Positions 1 to 10,108 of a stretch of DNA of 64,000 nucleotides are shown piece after piece. The DNA comes from Nitrospirota bacterium (lineage in GTDB: Bacteria; Nitrospirota; Nitrospiria; SBBL01; JAADHI01). Location: positions 1 to 64,000 of the forward strand of contig JAJDBW010000024.1 of the NCBI GenBank assembly GCA_029261155.1, written 5' to 3'. The position numbers and the translations under genes were made by a program. Under the pieces are notes generated by a model that was not told the DNA's origin, made no database searches, and saw nothing but the letters and a program-made list of their open reading frames with translations. Each line of letters opens with the position of its first letter. Position 1 is the first letter of the stretch.

Positions 1-339
1 AACGACCTTTAAAGCCGACAAAAGAGCATCCTTGGAGAAAATCTTATTTAGAATTGAAAAAGTCAGGGCCTCACCTTTGAATCTGAAAAACCGGACATTT
101 CTATTTTGGTGACTTTAGGACATTTCTATTTTGCCTTGACAAGGAAATTCTTTTTTGTGGTATCTTTTTTTCTAATTCATTAAACTGGAGGCCGCGTTAG
201 GGCTCTGGCCCTGTTTTGGCGCAAGCGTCTTTATAACCCTATAACATCAACATCAGCGTCTTCAAAAACGCGGCTCAGATCGGTCCCGGTTAATAAATCA
301 CGGGTCTTGCATCAAACAAAATTAAAAAGGAAACAGACC
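1..339. other. Intergenic window start with insertion-sequence-end-like repeat
   Basis: No credible gene lies before the first dehydrogenase. The stretch holds a perfect 16-base direct repeat, GGACATTTCTATTTTG, at 93-108 and 118-133. A TTGACA-like hexamer at 136-141 follows it. Closely spaced terminal repeats of this kind are typical of insertion-sequence ends. The transposase, if any, would lie to the left of the window. The remaining bases up to 339 show nothing I can name. Confidence 0.4.
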
Positions 340-1623
340 ATGACGGATCAAGAAAAACAGAAGATCACCATTGGGATTATCGGCTTGGGCTATGTTGGCC
401 TCCCCCTTGCCGTCGCCTTTGGACGGCATTTCGAAACCCTCGGATTCGATACCGATCCGAAACGCGTCGACGCGCTGAAAAAAGGAATCGATAGTACCTT
501 AGAAATTTCCGAGGATGAATTAAAGAAAGCGACAGGGCTCCGGTATGTAAAAAAAAGCAGCGACCTCAAACCCTGCAATTTTTTTATTGTCACCGTTCCC
601 ACCCCCATCGACATCTATAAAAGACCGGATTTAAGGGCCGTTGTAAGATCCTCCGAGGCAATCGGCGCGGTCCTAAAAAAAGACGACATTGTTGTTTACG
701 AATCGACCGTCTTTCCCGGCGTTACAGAGGATGTCTGTGTTCCCATTTTAGAAAAACATTCCGGTCTTACTTTCAATCGAGATTTTTTCGTGGGTTATTC
801 TCCTGAGCGGATTAACCCCGGAGACAAAGAACACACCGTCAGCACCATCCTTAAAGTCGTTTCCGGCTCCACGGAAGAAACCCTGGATAAGATAGACGCA
901 ATCTACCGAACCGTCATTACTGCAGGGACCTATCGGGCCAAATCGATACGAGTCGCCGAAGCGGCGAAGGTAATCGAAAACACCCAGCGTGATGTAAATA
1001 TCGCGCTCGTCAACGAGCTCGCACTTCTATTCAACCGATTGGGCATCGATACACATGACGTCTTGGAAACGGCAGGAACGAAGTGGAATTTTTTACCCTT
1101 TACACCCGGACTTGTTGGCGGACACTGCATTGGCGTCGATCCATATTATTTGACCCACAAGGCGCAGGAGGTGGGCTACCATCCGGAAGTCATCCTGGCT
1201 GGAAGACGGATCAATGATAATATGGGAAACTATGTGGCCGGCGAAGTTGTGAAGTTGATGACCCGGAAAAAGATCCAAGTCGGTGGAAGCCGCATCTTGA
1301 TCTTGGGCATCACTTTCAAAGAAAACTGTCCCGACATCCGCAACACCCGCGTGACTGACATCGTCCATGAATTCGAGCGTTACGGCGCCGAGATTGATTT
1401 ATACGATCCCTGGGCGCACCCTCAAGAAGTTGCGCAGGAATACGGGATCACGCTGGTTGACCAACCGAAGGACGGACGCTACGATGCGATTATTCTTGCC
1501 GTCGCTCACGATCAATTTAAAAAGTTAAACCAAAATAAAATAAAACAGTTTGCGCGTTCTAATTACGTACTTTACGATATTAAACACATCCTTGATCGGA
1601 CCTGGGTCGATGGACGCCTATAG
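340..1623 (+). CDS. UDP-N-acetyl-sugar 6-dehydrogenase (nucleotide sugar dehydrogenase)
   Basis: It oxidises a UDP-sugar to the uronic acid with NAD, in the cytoplasm, for surface polysaccharide synthesis. The N-terminal Rossmann motif GLGYVGLP lies near residue 15. The catalytic cysteine is Cys263 in [11 protein letters not shown], followed by the C-terminal UDP-binding domain. The sequence is of the WbpA/TviB type (UDP-GlcNAc or UDP-GalNAc dehydrogenase) rather than UDP-glucose dehydrogenase, but the substrate is an inference. I use the ATG at 340, preceded by AAAAAGGAAACAG, instead of the TTG at 307 used by the ORF track. That gives 427 residues, normal for the family. The epimerase that follows 70 bases downstream is its likely pathway partner. 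Confidence 0.88.
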   Translation: MTDQEKQKITIGIIGLGYVGLPLAVAFGRHFETLGFDTDPKRVDALKKGIDSTLEISEDELKKATGLRYVKKSSDLKPCNFFIVTVPTPIDIYKRPDLRAVVRSSEAIGAVLKKDDIVVYESTVFPGVTEDVCVPILEKHSGLTFNRDFFVGYSPERINPGDKEHTVSTILKVVSGSTEETLDKIDAIYRTVITAGTYRAKSIRVAEAAKVIENTQRDVNIALVNELALLFNRLGIDTHDVLETAGTKWNFLPFTPGLVGGHCIGVDPYYLTHKAQEVGYHPEVILAGRRINDNMGNYVAGEVVKLMTRKKIQVGGSRILILGITFKENCPDIRNTRVTDIVHEFERYGAEIDLYDPWAHPQEVAQEYGITLVDQPKDGRYDAIILAVAHDQFKKLNQNKIKQFARSNYVLYDIKHILDRTWVDGRL

Positions 1624-1693
1624 AATATGGTGGCAAAGTTCAAGTGCACCTTAGATTTGTGTGGGTAAAATTCATTTTTAAAGGAGCAAGGCT

Positions 1694-2701
1694 ATGAAAT
1701 ATTTAGTCACCGGCGCCGCCGGTTTCATCGGATACCATGTCGCGAAACGACTGCTTAATGCCGATCATGAAGTGACCGGCTTGGACTGCATGAGCGACTA
1801 CTACGATGTCCAACTCAAAGCGGATCGCTTAAAAACTTTGGAAGGCCGACCCGGGTTCCGCTTTTTAAAAGTTAGCTTGGAAGATCGCCAAGCAATGGAA
1901 CAAGTTTTCCAGCAAGGCTGGTACGACCGGGTTATTCATCTTGCGGCCCAGGCCGGTGTCCGCTACAGCCTCGAGAATCCACATGCCTATATCGACAGCA
2001 ACCTCGTTGGCTTTTTGCATGTTTTGGAAGGCTGTCGCAACGCCGAAGTGCCGCACCTGGTTTACGCCTCCTCCAGCTCCGTCTATGGCGCCAATACCCG
2101 CATGCCTTTCTCCGTTCATCACAATGTGGATCATCCGGTTTCTCTTTATGCGGCCACGAAAAAAGCCAATGAACTGATGGCCCATACCTATTCCCATCTT
2201 TATCAATTACCGACCACCGGTCTTCGCTTCTTCACGGTCTACGGCCCTTGGGGCCGACCCGATATGGCCCTCTTTATATTCACGAAGGCGATTTTGGAAG
2301 GAAAGCCGATCGATGTTTACAACTATGGCAAGATGCGACGCGACTTCACTTATATCGATGACATTGTCGAAGGGGTCATCCGTGTCGCCGACACGGTTCC
2401 GAGGCCCAATAAAGCATGGTCCGGCGATGCGCCGGATCCGGCGACCAGTGCCGCCCCCTACAAGATCTATAATATCGGCAACAACAACCCGATTGAACTA
2501 TTGAGCATGATTGAAGCACTCGAGAACGCCCTTGGTAAAAAAGCCGAACGACGGCTTCAGCCAATACAGCCCGGAGATGTTCCGGCCACCTATGCGGATG
2601 TCGATGATCTCATTAAGGATGTGGGCTTCAAGCCCTCCACGCCAATCGAAACAGGAATCGCAAAATTTGTGGAGTGGTACCGGAGTTACTACACACTTTA
2701 A
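1694..2701 (+). CDS. NAD-dependent nucleotide-sugar epimerase (UDP-glucuronate 4-epimerase-like)
   Basis: This extended short-chain dehydrogenase/reductase interconverts the C4 epimers of a UDP-sugar or UDP-uronate. The NAD site TGAAGFIG is at residues 6-13, and the catalytic YxxxK is in [10 protein letters not shown] near residue 153. The [15 protein letters not shown] stretch is typical of UDP-glucuronate 4-epimerases of capsule and LPS loci. The start has a strong AAGGAG ribosome site. At 335 residues the length is normal. Its position just after the dehydrogenase suggests the two act in sequence, making a galacturonate-type precursor for an extracellular polysaccharide whose transferases lie outside the window. 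Confidence 0.87.
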   Translation: MKYLVTGAAGFIGYHVAKRLLNADHEVTGLDCMSDYYDVQLKADRLKTLEGRPGFRFLKVSLEDRQAMEQVFQQGWYDRVIHLAAQAGVRYSLENPHAYIDSNLVGFLHVLEGCRNAEVPHLVYASSSSVYGANTRMPFSVHHNVDHPVSLYAATKKANELMAHTYSHLYQLPTTGLRFFTVYGPWGRPDMALFIFTKAILEGKPIDVYNYGKMRRDFTYIDDIVEGVIRVADTVPRPNKAWSGDAPDPATSAAPYKIYNIGNNNPIELLSMIEALENALGKKAERRLQPIQPGDVPATYADVDDLIKDVGFKPSTPIETGIAKFVEWYRSYYTL

Positions 2702-2776
2702 GTAAGAGACACACGGCTACGAAAAAGCGAAGGCCTGCCCTTAATTGCCTTGATAGAAATTGATTAAACTCGCCCC

Positions 2777-3259
2777 ATGAACCGTATTGTTCGCGCCATT
2801 CAATTCGATCCCACAGTCTATTCGGAAATTGCCGCCGACAAAGGCGGTCTGTTTCAAGCCCTTCTCATAGCGGTCCTATCGAGCGTGGCCACCGGTATCG
2901 GCAGTGCCAAAGGCGACCCCCAACAAATTCCCTACCTCATCATGACCGCATTTATCGGTTGGCTTATCTGGATGGTCACCACACTGGTTATCGGGACCCT
3001 GATTCCAGGCCCAGATAGCCAACCCAACCTTGGTACTATCATCCGCGTGGGCGGGATCGCCAGCGCACCCGGTCTGCTCCGCTTGATCGCCTACCTACCG
3101 CCCTTCTCTGTCATTGCTCCAGCCGGCGCCATGATTTGGATGTTCGCCACCACCGCCATCGCCTTCCAGCAAGCGTTTCAATTTAAAAATCTCTCCCGGG
3201 CTTTGGGTGTGACCCTCATCGGGTGGATCCTTTATCAATGGTTCTATTTTAAGATGTAA
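2777..3259 (+). CDS. YIP1-family small membrane protein
   Basis: This 160-residue integral membrane protein has about four to five hydrophobic segments. The opening RAIQFDPTVYSEIAADK and the glycine-rich membrane segments match the bacterial Yip1 family (PF04893), which has no settled function. There is no catalytic motif. It stands between the sugar genes and the ABC operon with modest gaps on both sides, so operon membership is unclear. No good ribosome site is visible, although the in-frame ATG agrees with the start of family similarity. Confidence 0.65.
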   Translation: MNRIVRAIQFDPTVYSEIAADKGGLFQALLIAVLSSVATGIGSAKGDPQQIPYLIMTAFIGWLIWMVTTLVIGTLIPGPDSQPNLGTIIRVGGIASAPGLLRLIAYLPPFSVIAPAGAMIWMFATTAIAFQQAFQFKNLSRALGVTLIGWILYQWFYFKM

Positions 3260-3340
3260 TTCAAGCTTCCGCCGTCTTCCCTTCCCCATCTGAATCGATC
3301 CGCCTTTACGCTCATCTGGCCTTTGTGCTAGGTTTCCGCC

Positions 3341-4021
3341 ATGATTGCGTTAAAGAAAGTCAGTAAAATCTATCCGCATTCGACACATCCGGTGAAGGCC
3401 TTAAACGAAATTTCCCTTTCGATCGACAAGGGATCATTTTGCCTTTTGATGGGACCGAGCGGTTGTGGAAAATCGACGCTCCTGAATCTGCTGGGCGGGC
3501 TCGACCTGCCGACTTCAGGAGAAATTCTTTTTAAGGGACAATCGACGATTGATTTCAAAGACAGCGATTGGACCGCATTGAGGCGATCTGAAATCGGCAT
3601 GATCTTTCAATTTTTCAACCTCCTTCCCATGCTCACCGCCGCAGAGAATGTGGCCCTCCCAATGCTCCTTCGAGGCAATCCGCCGGACCTCGCAAAACAA
3701 AAATCGATTGCGGCCTTAGACAAGGTCGGCTTGGCCCATCGTCTCGATCATCTACCGAGTGCACTTTCGGGCGGCGAGATGCAGCGGGTGGCTATCGCTC
3801 GCGCCATGGCCATTTCGCCCTTACTCCTTTTGGCCGACGAACCGACCGGCAATCTCGATTCGCATACAGGGAACGAAATCCTTTCTCTCTTGGCCGCACA
3901 AACGAAAGCCTTGGGCCTTACACTCCTCATGGCCACGCATAGCCAACAAGCCCGGAGCTTCGCCGATCGGATTATCTTTATGAAAGACAGTGAAATCGAG
4001 CGGATCGAAACGCGACCATGA
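3341..4021 (+). CDS. ABC transporter ATP-binding protein, LolD/MacB type
   Basis: It is the cytoplasmic ATPase subunit of an FtsX-type transporter. Walker A GPSGCGKST lies near residues 38-46. The Q-loop is IFQFFNLLPMLTAAENV. The signature is LSGGEMQRVAIARAMA and Walker B is LLLADEPTGNLD. At 226 residues it has the usual length of the LolD/MacB/FtsE group. Its stop overlaps the permease start by four bases, so the two are translationally coupled. Such pairs work by mechanotransmission across the envelope rather than by moving substrate through a membrane channel. The attH-like gene that follows is a recurring partner. Confidence 0.9.
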   Translation: MIALKKVSKIYPHSTHPVKALNEISLSIDKGSFCLLMGPSGCGKSTLLNLLGGLDLPTSGEILFKGQSTIDFKDSDWTALRRSEIGMIFQFFNLLPMLTAAENVALPMLLRGNPPDLAKQKSIAALDKVGLAHRLDHLPSALSGGEMQRVAIARAMAISPLLLLADEPTGNLDSHTGNEILSLLAAQTKALGLTLLMATHSQQARSFADRIIFMKDSEIERIETRP

Positions 4022-6594
4022 GCCAACAGATTCTTCTAAAATTCATCTCGCTTCGTCATCTCCTTCATGAAAAAAGAACCTGGCTAACCCTCATCGGCGT
4101 GGCCTTGGGCATATCCGTTTTCGTCTCCATACGGATCGCCAATCGAAGCGTGCTTCAAGCGTATCACCAATCCGTCGATGCCTTTGCTGGCGAGACCACA
4201 CTCGAAATCGTCGGCCGAAGCGGTCCATTTAACGAAAGACTGCTCATCGCATTGCGCAAGGAAGCGGCGATCGAAAAAATTTCTCCCCTCGTCCAAAGCG
4301 TGCTCCCCATCGTAGAACCCGCTTCGGCAGCCGAAGAGATGCTCTTACTCATGGGGATCGACCTCCTCCAAGAACAGGATTTCCGGGACTATGAAATTCA
4401 AGGTGAATCAGACGAGATCGAAATCACAAGCGCGTTTGAAAAGCTGCTCGATCCCGAGTCGATCTTTCTAACGGAGGCCTTTGCGGCAAGGCATCGCTTA
4501 AAAATTGGCGACGCGCTTTCGGTTCGAATGGGTGGCGACGTACTTTCATTTAAAGTGGCCGCCTTGCTTAAGGCAAAGGACATCGGTCAAATGCGGGATG
4601 GAAACATCGCCTTCCTCGATATTGCCACAGCGCAATGGCGTTTTGGCAAAATTGGACAGCTTGATCGAATCGACCTGATCAGCGACGTGCAGCTTGCGCT
4701 CGATGGGCTTATCACTCAACTCGAAAATCGGCTGGGCGATGGGGTCCTTGTCCGACGACCCAAGCAACGTAACCGACATGTCGAAAAGATGCTCTTTTCC
4801 TTTCAGATGAACCTCACGGCCCTCAGTGCCATCTCGCTTTTTGTCGGATTGTTCCTCATCTACAATACGCTCTTGGTGTCTGTCGCACATCGCAAAAAAG
4901 AAATCGGCATGCTTCGCGCCCTGGGCGTGGATCGACCTCAGATCTTCCGCCTTTTCACGATAGAAGGGATTGCCATCGGCCTTTTCGGTGGTTTCTTCGG
5001 GGTCTTGATGGGGGCTTTACTTGCGCGTTGGGTCGTGCAGGTTTTGTCGACCACCGTTACCGCGCTCTATGTTCCCATCCCGCCCTCGCCTTTTTCGCTC
5101 CCGCTCCCGCTCTTTGTCGAAGGAATAGTCATCGGGGTGCTTGTTGCTGCCTTTTCTGCGATTTACCCGGCCTGGCAGGCGGCGCGACTCAAACCGCGCG
5201 AGGCCATGGAAGGAATTTACAGCTCGGAAGAAACGGGATTTAAGCACGGTAAGTTATGCGTCCTCGGAAGCGGCGCGGGGCTCTTGGCCTTTCTGCTTTC
5301 CCAAATGCCCATCCGATGGGGCATGTCCTGGAATGGCTATCTCGCGGCTGCCCTGCTCCTCGCCGCCTTTTCGTTCTTCGTCCCATCGACGATTCTAGCC
5401 TTTTCCAGGGGCATCCGTTATTTTGTCCGAAATCGTGCCCCTGCCTGGCGGCTGGCCCAGGGCCATTTGGAACAGGCCATCCGCCGTAATGCCCCGACAA
5501 TCTCCGCTTTTATGGGCGCATTGGCCATGATGGTCAGCGTGGTCATTATGATTGAGAGCTACCGAAAGACCGTCCTCATTTGGATCGATCAGACCATCCA
5601 GGCCGATGTTATTGGCTTCCCGGCGTCCTACATGACAAGTGACTCGGACGAATCCATGCCGGATATTATCCGAAGCGAAATCGCCGCGCTGGATACGGTA
5701 GAGGCGGTGGACGGCTACCGTTCGCGGATCATTCTTTTCCGAGACGCGCCGGTCGAATTGGCCGCGCGTGATTTGGCCGTTCATGCCGCCCACAGCGACT
5801 ATCTTTTTCGCAAGGGAAGCCGGGACCGTCTCTTTCAGGACGCCATTGGAGGCACAACCCTTTTCGTTTCTGAAGTCCTGGCCAATCGCTTAGAACTGAA
5901 TGAAGGCGATTCCATCCAGATTCCAACGCCGCAAGGACTGATCCCTTTTCAAATCGGGGGCATCTTTTACGACTATGGCACCGACGGCGGAAAGATGGTT
6001 ATCGACCGATCTCAGATTAAAAAATATTGGCAGGATCAACAAATCGACGCCCTCCTCGTTTACATCAAAGAAGGGGTCGATGTTGTAAGCCTAAGTCAAC
6101 AATTGCGTTCTCAATGGGGAACGCGGCAGGGCCTCAGCTTTACAACCCAGCGCGATTTTAAAACCGAAATCATGGCGATCTTCGATCAAACCTTCCTCAT
6201 CACCTATGCCCTGGAATGGATCGCCATCGTCGTCGCGCTCTTAGGTATTGCCAACACACTCTTCGTGTCCATCTTAGAACGGCAGCGCGAAATCGGCATT
6301 CTCCGGTCCATCGGGGCGTCCCAGCCGCAGGTCATTCGCATCGTCCTTGCCGAGGCCGTCTACATGGGCCTGATTGGGAACCTTATCGCTCTGGTCTGCG
6401 GTTTTTTTCTCTCCCTCCTGCTGATATTTGTCATCAACAAGGCCTCTTTTGGCTGGACGCTGCAATTCCATTTTCCGCCTGAAATTCTGTTGCATTCTTT
6501 CATCGTTGCCATAGGCACCGCATTACTTGCCGCCTTTCTCCCCGCGCGCAAGGCCGCACGGACCGATTTAAAAGAGGCGATTGCCTATGAATAA
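4018..6594 (+). CDS. FtsX-like ABC transporter permease, 858 aa
   Basis: The protein carries two FtsX/MacB-PCD units. Each has a periplasmic domain followed by membrane segments; the first set ends near residue 400 and the second near the C terminus. Motifs such as ERQREIGILRSIGASQPQ before the last helices are typical of FtsX. An N-terminal helix (TWLTLIGVALGISVFVSI) anchors the first periplasmic domain. The 858-residue length fits the large two-module permeases (COG0577) rather than single-module LolC/E. It is coupled to the ATPase upstream and overlaps the following gene by eight bases. The likely role is envelope export or lipid/lipoprotein handling, with the substrate unknown. Confidence 0.88.
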   Translation: MSQQILLKFISLRHLLHEKRTWLTLIGVALGISVFVSIRIANRSVLQAYHQSVDAFAGETTLEIVGRSGPFNERLLIALRKEAAIEKISPLVQSVLPIVEPASAAEEMLLLMGIDLLQEQDFRDYEIQGESDEIEITSAFEKLLDPESIFLTEAFAARHRLKIGDALSVRMGGDVLSFKVAALLKAKDIGQMRDGNIAFLDIATAQWRFGKIGQLDRIDLISDVQLALDGLITQLENRLGDGVLVRRPKQRNRHVEKMLFSFQMNLTALSAISLFVGLFLIYNTLLVSVAHRKKEIGMLRALGVDRPQIFRLFTIEGIAIGLFGGFFGVLMGALLARWVVQVLSTTVTALYVPIPPSPFSLPLPLFVEGIVIGVLVAAFSAIYPAWQAARLKPREAMEGIYSSEETGFKHGKLCVLGSGAGLLAFLLSQMPIRWGMSWNGYLAAALLLAAFSFFVPSTILAFSRGIRYFVRNRAPAWRLAQGHLEQAIRRNAPTISAFMGALAMMVSVVIMIESYRKTVLIWIDQTIQADVIGFPASYMTSDSDESMPDIIRSEIAALDTVEAVDGYRSRIILFRDAPVELAARDLAVHAAHSDYLFRKGSRDRLFQDAIGGTTLFVSEVLANRLELNEGDSIQIPTPQGLIPFQIGGIFYDYGTDGGKMVIDRSQIKKYWQDQQIDALLVYIKEGVDVVSLSQQLRSQWGTRQGLSFTTQRDFKTEIMAIFDQTFLITYALEWIAIVVALLGIANTLFVSILERQREIGILRSIGASQPQVIRIVLAEAVYMGLIGNLIALVCGFFLSLLLIFVINKASFGWTLQFHFPPEILLHSFIVAIGTALLAAFLPARKAARTDLKEAIAYE

Positions 6595-7711
6595 ATCGGC
6601 CTGTCTTCCCCTCATCTTGGCCATCCTTCTTTTTGCCGGTAGTGAGCTGTCACAGGCCGAACCCGCATCCGAACCGAGCCGCTTCAAAAAGGCGCTGCCC
6701 GGTTATGCCTTTTCTTTCCCCAGGGACCACGGAAACCATCCCGACTACCTTATCGAGTGGTGGTATTTTACCGGCAACCTCCAATCCCAAGAGGGCAGCG
6801 CCTATGGCTATGAGCTCACCTTTTTTCGACGCGGCATCGAAAACAAAGTGGCCGAGGAGAATCCATCCCATTGGGCCGTTCGTGATCTTTATCTCGCGCA
6901 CTTCGCCATTAGCGATCTTTCAAATAAAGGCTTTTTCTACGATGAAAAAATCAGCCGCGAAGCCATCGGAAAGGCCGGTGCAAAAATAGGCAAGATGGCG
7001 GTGTGGATCGACCGCTGGTCCGCCGTTCAAACGGGAGATGGCATACGCCTGCTTGCGGACAACGCGACGATGCATATCGATCTCAACTTAATTCCCGCTA
7101 AACCGCTCGTCGTTCATGGGGACCAAGGGATTAGCCGCAAAGGAGACGAGGCCGGAGAAGCAAGCCACTATTATTCCTACACGCGCCTTCGAACCCAAGG
7201 CACCGTGCGTGTTAAGGAAAAAGAAGCCACCGTTACAGGTTTGAGTTGGATGGATCATGAATTTGGCAGCAGTCTCCTCGGAGCAGGACAGGTCGGCTGG
7301 GATTGGTTTTCCATTCAACTCGATGACGGCAGCGAGTACATGTTTTATCAAATCCGCGAGGAAAATGGTTCGAACGATCCGGTCTCCAGCGCAACGGTGA
7401 TCGACACCGAAGGGAAGTCAAGGCATCTCAGCGCACAAGAATTTTCTCTAAAGCCGACGCGTAATTGGACAAGTCCGCACAGCGGTGCAAGCTATCCCGT
7501 CGCCTGGGAAATCGCAGTGCCTTCCGAGGGGCTTTCCCTCACTTCACGACCGGCCCTCGACGACCAGGAGTTAATGACCTCGCAGAGCACCCGAGTCACC
7601 TATTGGGAAGGGGCGACTCATTTTTCCGGTCAGAAAAAGGGTCGGCAGGTTCAAGGCAAGGGATATGTCGAACTAACAGGATACGCCCAGACCTTAAAGA
7701 CGCAAGACTAG
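6587..7711 (+). CDS. AttH/CrtC-like secreted hydrolase-family protein
   Basis: It begins with a Sec signal peptide (LPLILAILLFAGSELSQA). A lipocalin-like double domain of the AttH/CrtC type (COG5621, 'predicted secreted hydrolase') follows. Typical signatures are DHGNHPDYLIEWWYFTGNL near the start and GLSWMDHEFGSS mid-protein. The family is known from genomes to follow an ABC ATPase plus FtsX permease, exactly as here, but its reaction is not established for this branch. I use the ATG at 6587, within the permease stop region, rather than the TTG at 6581. The 374 residues fit the family. Confidence 0.8.
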   Translation: MNKSACLPLILAILLFAGSELSQAEPASEPSRFKKALPGYAFSFPRDHGNHPDYLIEWWYFTGNLQSQEGSAYGYELTFFRRGIENKVAEENPSHWAVRDLYLAHFAISDLSNKGFFYDEKISREAIGKAGAKIGKMAVWIDRWSAVQTGDGIRLLADNATMHIDLNLIPAKPLVVHGDQGISRKGDEAGEASHYYSYTRLRTQGTVRVKEKEATVTGLSWMDHEFGSSLLGAGQVGWDWFSIQLDDGSEYMFYQIREENGSNDPVSSATVIDTEGKSRHLSAQEFSLKPTRNWTSPHSGASYPVAWEIAVPSEGLSLTSRPALDDQELMTSQSTRVTYWEGATHFSGQKKGRQVQGKGYVELTGYAQTLKTQD

Positions 7712-7803
7712 CCCTTTCCAACCTCATGACTTTCATCGCACACCGCCTCACGTTTTCGACGCCATTTTTGTCGCACTCAATCCTTACTCAAGTCGGTTCA
7801 AAA

Positions 7804-7831
7804 TTGACAAAGCGCCTGTTTCGGCTAGAGT
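7804..7831 (+). promoter_or_regulatory. Possible sigma-70 promoter for the HEAT/HD-GYP pair
   Basis: TTGACA at 7804-7809 and TAGAGT at 7826-7831 are separated by 16 bases, about 80 bases upstream of the HEAT-repeat gene. The -35 is consensus, the -10 is partial and the spacer is one base short of ideal. It lies in the 200-base gap after the ABC operon, where a new transcription unit would be expected. Confidence 0.4.
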
Positions 7832-7912
7832 TATGGGGTAGCACTTTCTGTGCACACACTTTGATATGTGCCTAAAAATAGACCCCTTTTTTCAAGTAGG
7901 TGAAGCTGATAA

Positions 7913-10108
7913 ATGAAACCGTCCTCCACCAGTGTTCCGGTCGTGAGTCGCACGCGACTCACAGACCTTTTAATCGAGCTTCAGGTCGGCATTCGAAAAA
8001 TTTCCATGTATGGTCTGAATCATTCGGTGGCCCCAAAAACGGCTAAAAATCTACACTCGCAATTTTCGGAAATACTCACGACGGTCGATTCGCTTTCCTT
8101 CGTTATTGGTAAAGACGATATGCTCTATCAAGGGCAGGTTCTCGCCGAAGGCACGCAGGTTATTCAGAATTTGTCCCGTATGTTTCACGACCTCAATTTG
8201 ATCGGAATCACCTTTAAAAAAGGGCTCAGTGAAGCCGATCTTCTCACCTTTTTTACTTTCATTATCGAAAACCGGACAGCCGCCTTTACACAAGACGATC
8301 CGACGATTAGTCAATTTCACGAACAAGCGCTGGCGATTTCATTTCAATTGGTGAGTTTTGCGGGCGCATTAAAAGCACAAAACCCCGATTCACCCGAAGC
8401 GGAGATCTCTACCGAGAGCAAGGGAAACCCTTGGCAGGGCCTGCTGAACCGCTTGTCCGGAAAATCCTTTCCTGCAACGCTTCAATCAAAACTAGCGCAG
8501 GCTTCGGACGGGCCCTTCGACCCGGAAAAAATAGCCTGGGTCATCAATGCACTTTATTCTGCGGGACAGGCGGAAGCCCATATTCGAGCCACCGGGAACG
8601 TTCAAGATCTGGTTGATGAAGCCGGAAAAAGTGACTATGACACCGCAATTGTTCAAACACTCAAAGAGCAATTTCAACGCAATATCGGAGACGGAGAGCA
8701 AGGCGATCAGGTGAAACAAGAAATGGCGAAGCTGTTTACTATGATTCATCCCGAGGCCCGTCAGAAAATTTTTCGAAGTTCAATGGCAGAACAAGGGAAT
8801 CAAACCTTGCCGCTGGAGGATTTTTTGGACTTTGTGCCGCCCACCCTCTTGCCGGAAGTGTTGCACCAGATAACGATCTCCAAGGAATCCGTCTCGGGTC
8901 CAACCGTGAGCTTGCTCAAAAAAATGGTCCCACTTTCTGATTCGGATGACAAGCTGAAAAATCTCTTGGAAACAAAGGTCGAAAGCCACAAGGGCTTGTT
9001 CGACGAACTCTTTATTAATCGCGCCGACCGAGAATATTATCCTTCCGACTACCGATCCATCCTTGATAATGAGTTGATCGGAGACCCCTCAGCCTCTGAA
9101 AACGAGATCCCGGAAACCGAATCTAAGCTCTCGAATGCGGAAATCGATAGCCACCTTTCCCTCATCCTGCTCGAAATACTCGATGATCCAATAGGTGTGG
9201 AAGCCAAAACAGAGCGATGCCTGATGCTGCTCAAAAATCTATTGACTCAAGGCTTCGGAGAGGAAACCCCGGTTATATTGATCAAAACAATTCGTCTCCT
9301 CCTTAAGAAGTGCTCAGAAATAACCGAATCACAAGCCCTCTGGAAGCGCATGCTCAAGATGATGATCTCACCCGAAATTTTCCAGCAACTTCTCGCAGTA
9401 AACCAAAATAAATCGGATGCGGAAGACTCAGGTGAGGAAGACAATGTAGCCGATGAGTTGGTTCGTGTCGCGGGCGAAGAGCTGTTTCCGATTTTGCTCG
9501 ATATCCTGGCCTTCGAATCGAACTTATCGACACGGAAACAAATCATACAACTCATTGTCAAAGGCGGCCCCACCGTTGTCCCTCTCATCGTGGAACAGCT
9601 TTCGAATGACAAGTGGTTTATCGTTCGGAATATGTTGGTTATCCTACGGGACCTCAGAGCCGAAGAATCCATACCCGATATTCTGCCTTGTCTGGAACAT
9701 GCCTCAGAGAAAGTCCGCCTTGCTGCACTTCAGGCCCTCGGTACCCTGGCCCGAGAAAAAGAGATCCTGCTGACGCATGTACAGGAAGCGTTACGAGATC
9801 CGGATGAACGCGTTTCTAAAACAGCGGTATTGCTCCTGGCGTCCAGCCGCCACGAAAAAGCACGCGTTTTTTTTGAAGAACAGTTCATCAAGGTCGAAAA
9901 TGGCGGAAAGGATATCGAAATTCTTTTCGACGTTTTAAATACGATCGGCCGTTCCGGCCCACCCACCTGGCTCCCCGTTCTTCACCGCCTGAGAAAAGGG
10001 TTCTCTTTTTTGGTTTGGGGGCTGGGGCGGAAACGGTCCTTACAAAAAGTCCTTCATAAAGCCATCTCGGAAATAAATCATCGCGAGGAAACCGCACATG
10101 CCAAATGA
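7913..10108 (+). CDS. HEAT-repeat protein
   Basis: This 731-residue soluble protein has no signal peptide. The C-terminal part (about 540-690) shows HEAT-type helical repeats, for example WFIVRNMLVILRDLRAEESIPDILPCL and EKVRLAALQALGTLA. The N-terminal 170 residues resemble the region placed before HD-GYP domains in related proteins (IELQVGIRKISMYGLNH). No enzymatic motif is visible. It overlaps the HD-GYP gene by 11 bases, so the two are coupled, and the HEAT array is probably a scaffold or partner for cyclic-di-GMP signalling. That role is inferred from context. Confidence 0.75.
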   Translation: MKPSSTSVPVVSRTRLTDLLIELQVGIRKISMYGLNHSVAPKTAKNLHSQFSEILTTVDSLSFVIGKDDMLYQGQVLAEGTQVIQNLSRMFHDLNLIGITFKKGLSEADLLTFFTFIIENRTAAFTQDDPTISQFHEQALAISFQLVSFAGALKAQNPDSPEAEISTESKGNPWQGLLNRLSGKSFPATLQSKLAQASDGPFDPEKIAWVINALYSAGQAEAHIRATGNVQDLVDEAGKSDYDTAIVQTLKEQFQRNIGDGEQGDQVKQEMAKLFTMIHPEARQKIFRSSMAEQGNQTLPLEDFLDFVPPTLLPEVLHQITISKESVSGPTVSLLKKMVPLSDSDDKLKNLLETKVESHKGLFDELFINRADREYYPSDYRSILDNELIGDPSASENEIPETESKLSNAEIDSHLSLILLEILDDPIGVEAKTERCLMLLKNLLTQGFGEETPVILIKTIRLLLKKCSEITESQALWKRMLKMMISPEIFQQLLAVNQNKSDAEDSGEEDNVADELVRVAGEELFPILLDILAFESNLSTRKQIIQLIVKGGPTVVPLIVEQLSNDKWFIVRNMLVILRDLRAEESIPDILPCLEHASEKVRLAALQALGTLAREKEILLTHVQEALRDPDERVSKTAVLLLASSRHEKARVFFEEQFIKVENGGKDIEILFDVLNTIGRSGPPTWLPVLHRLRKGFSFLVWGLGRKRSLQKVLHKAISEINHREETAHAK

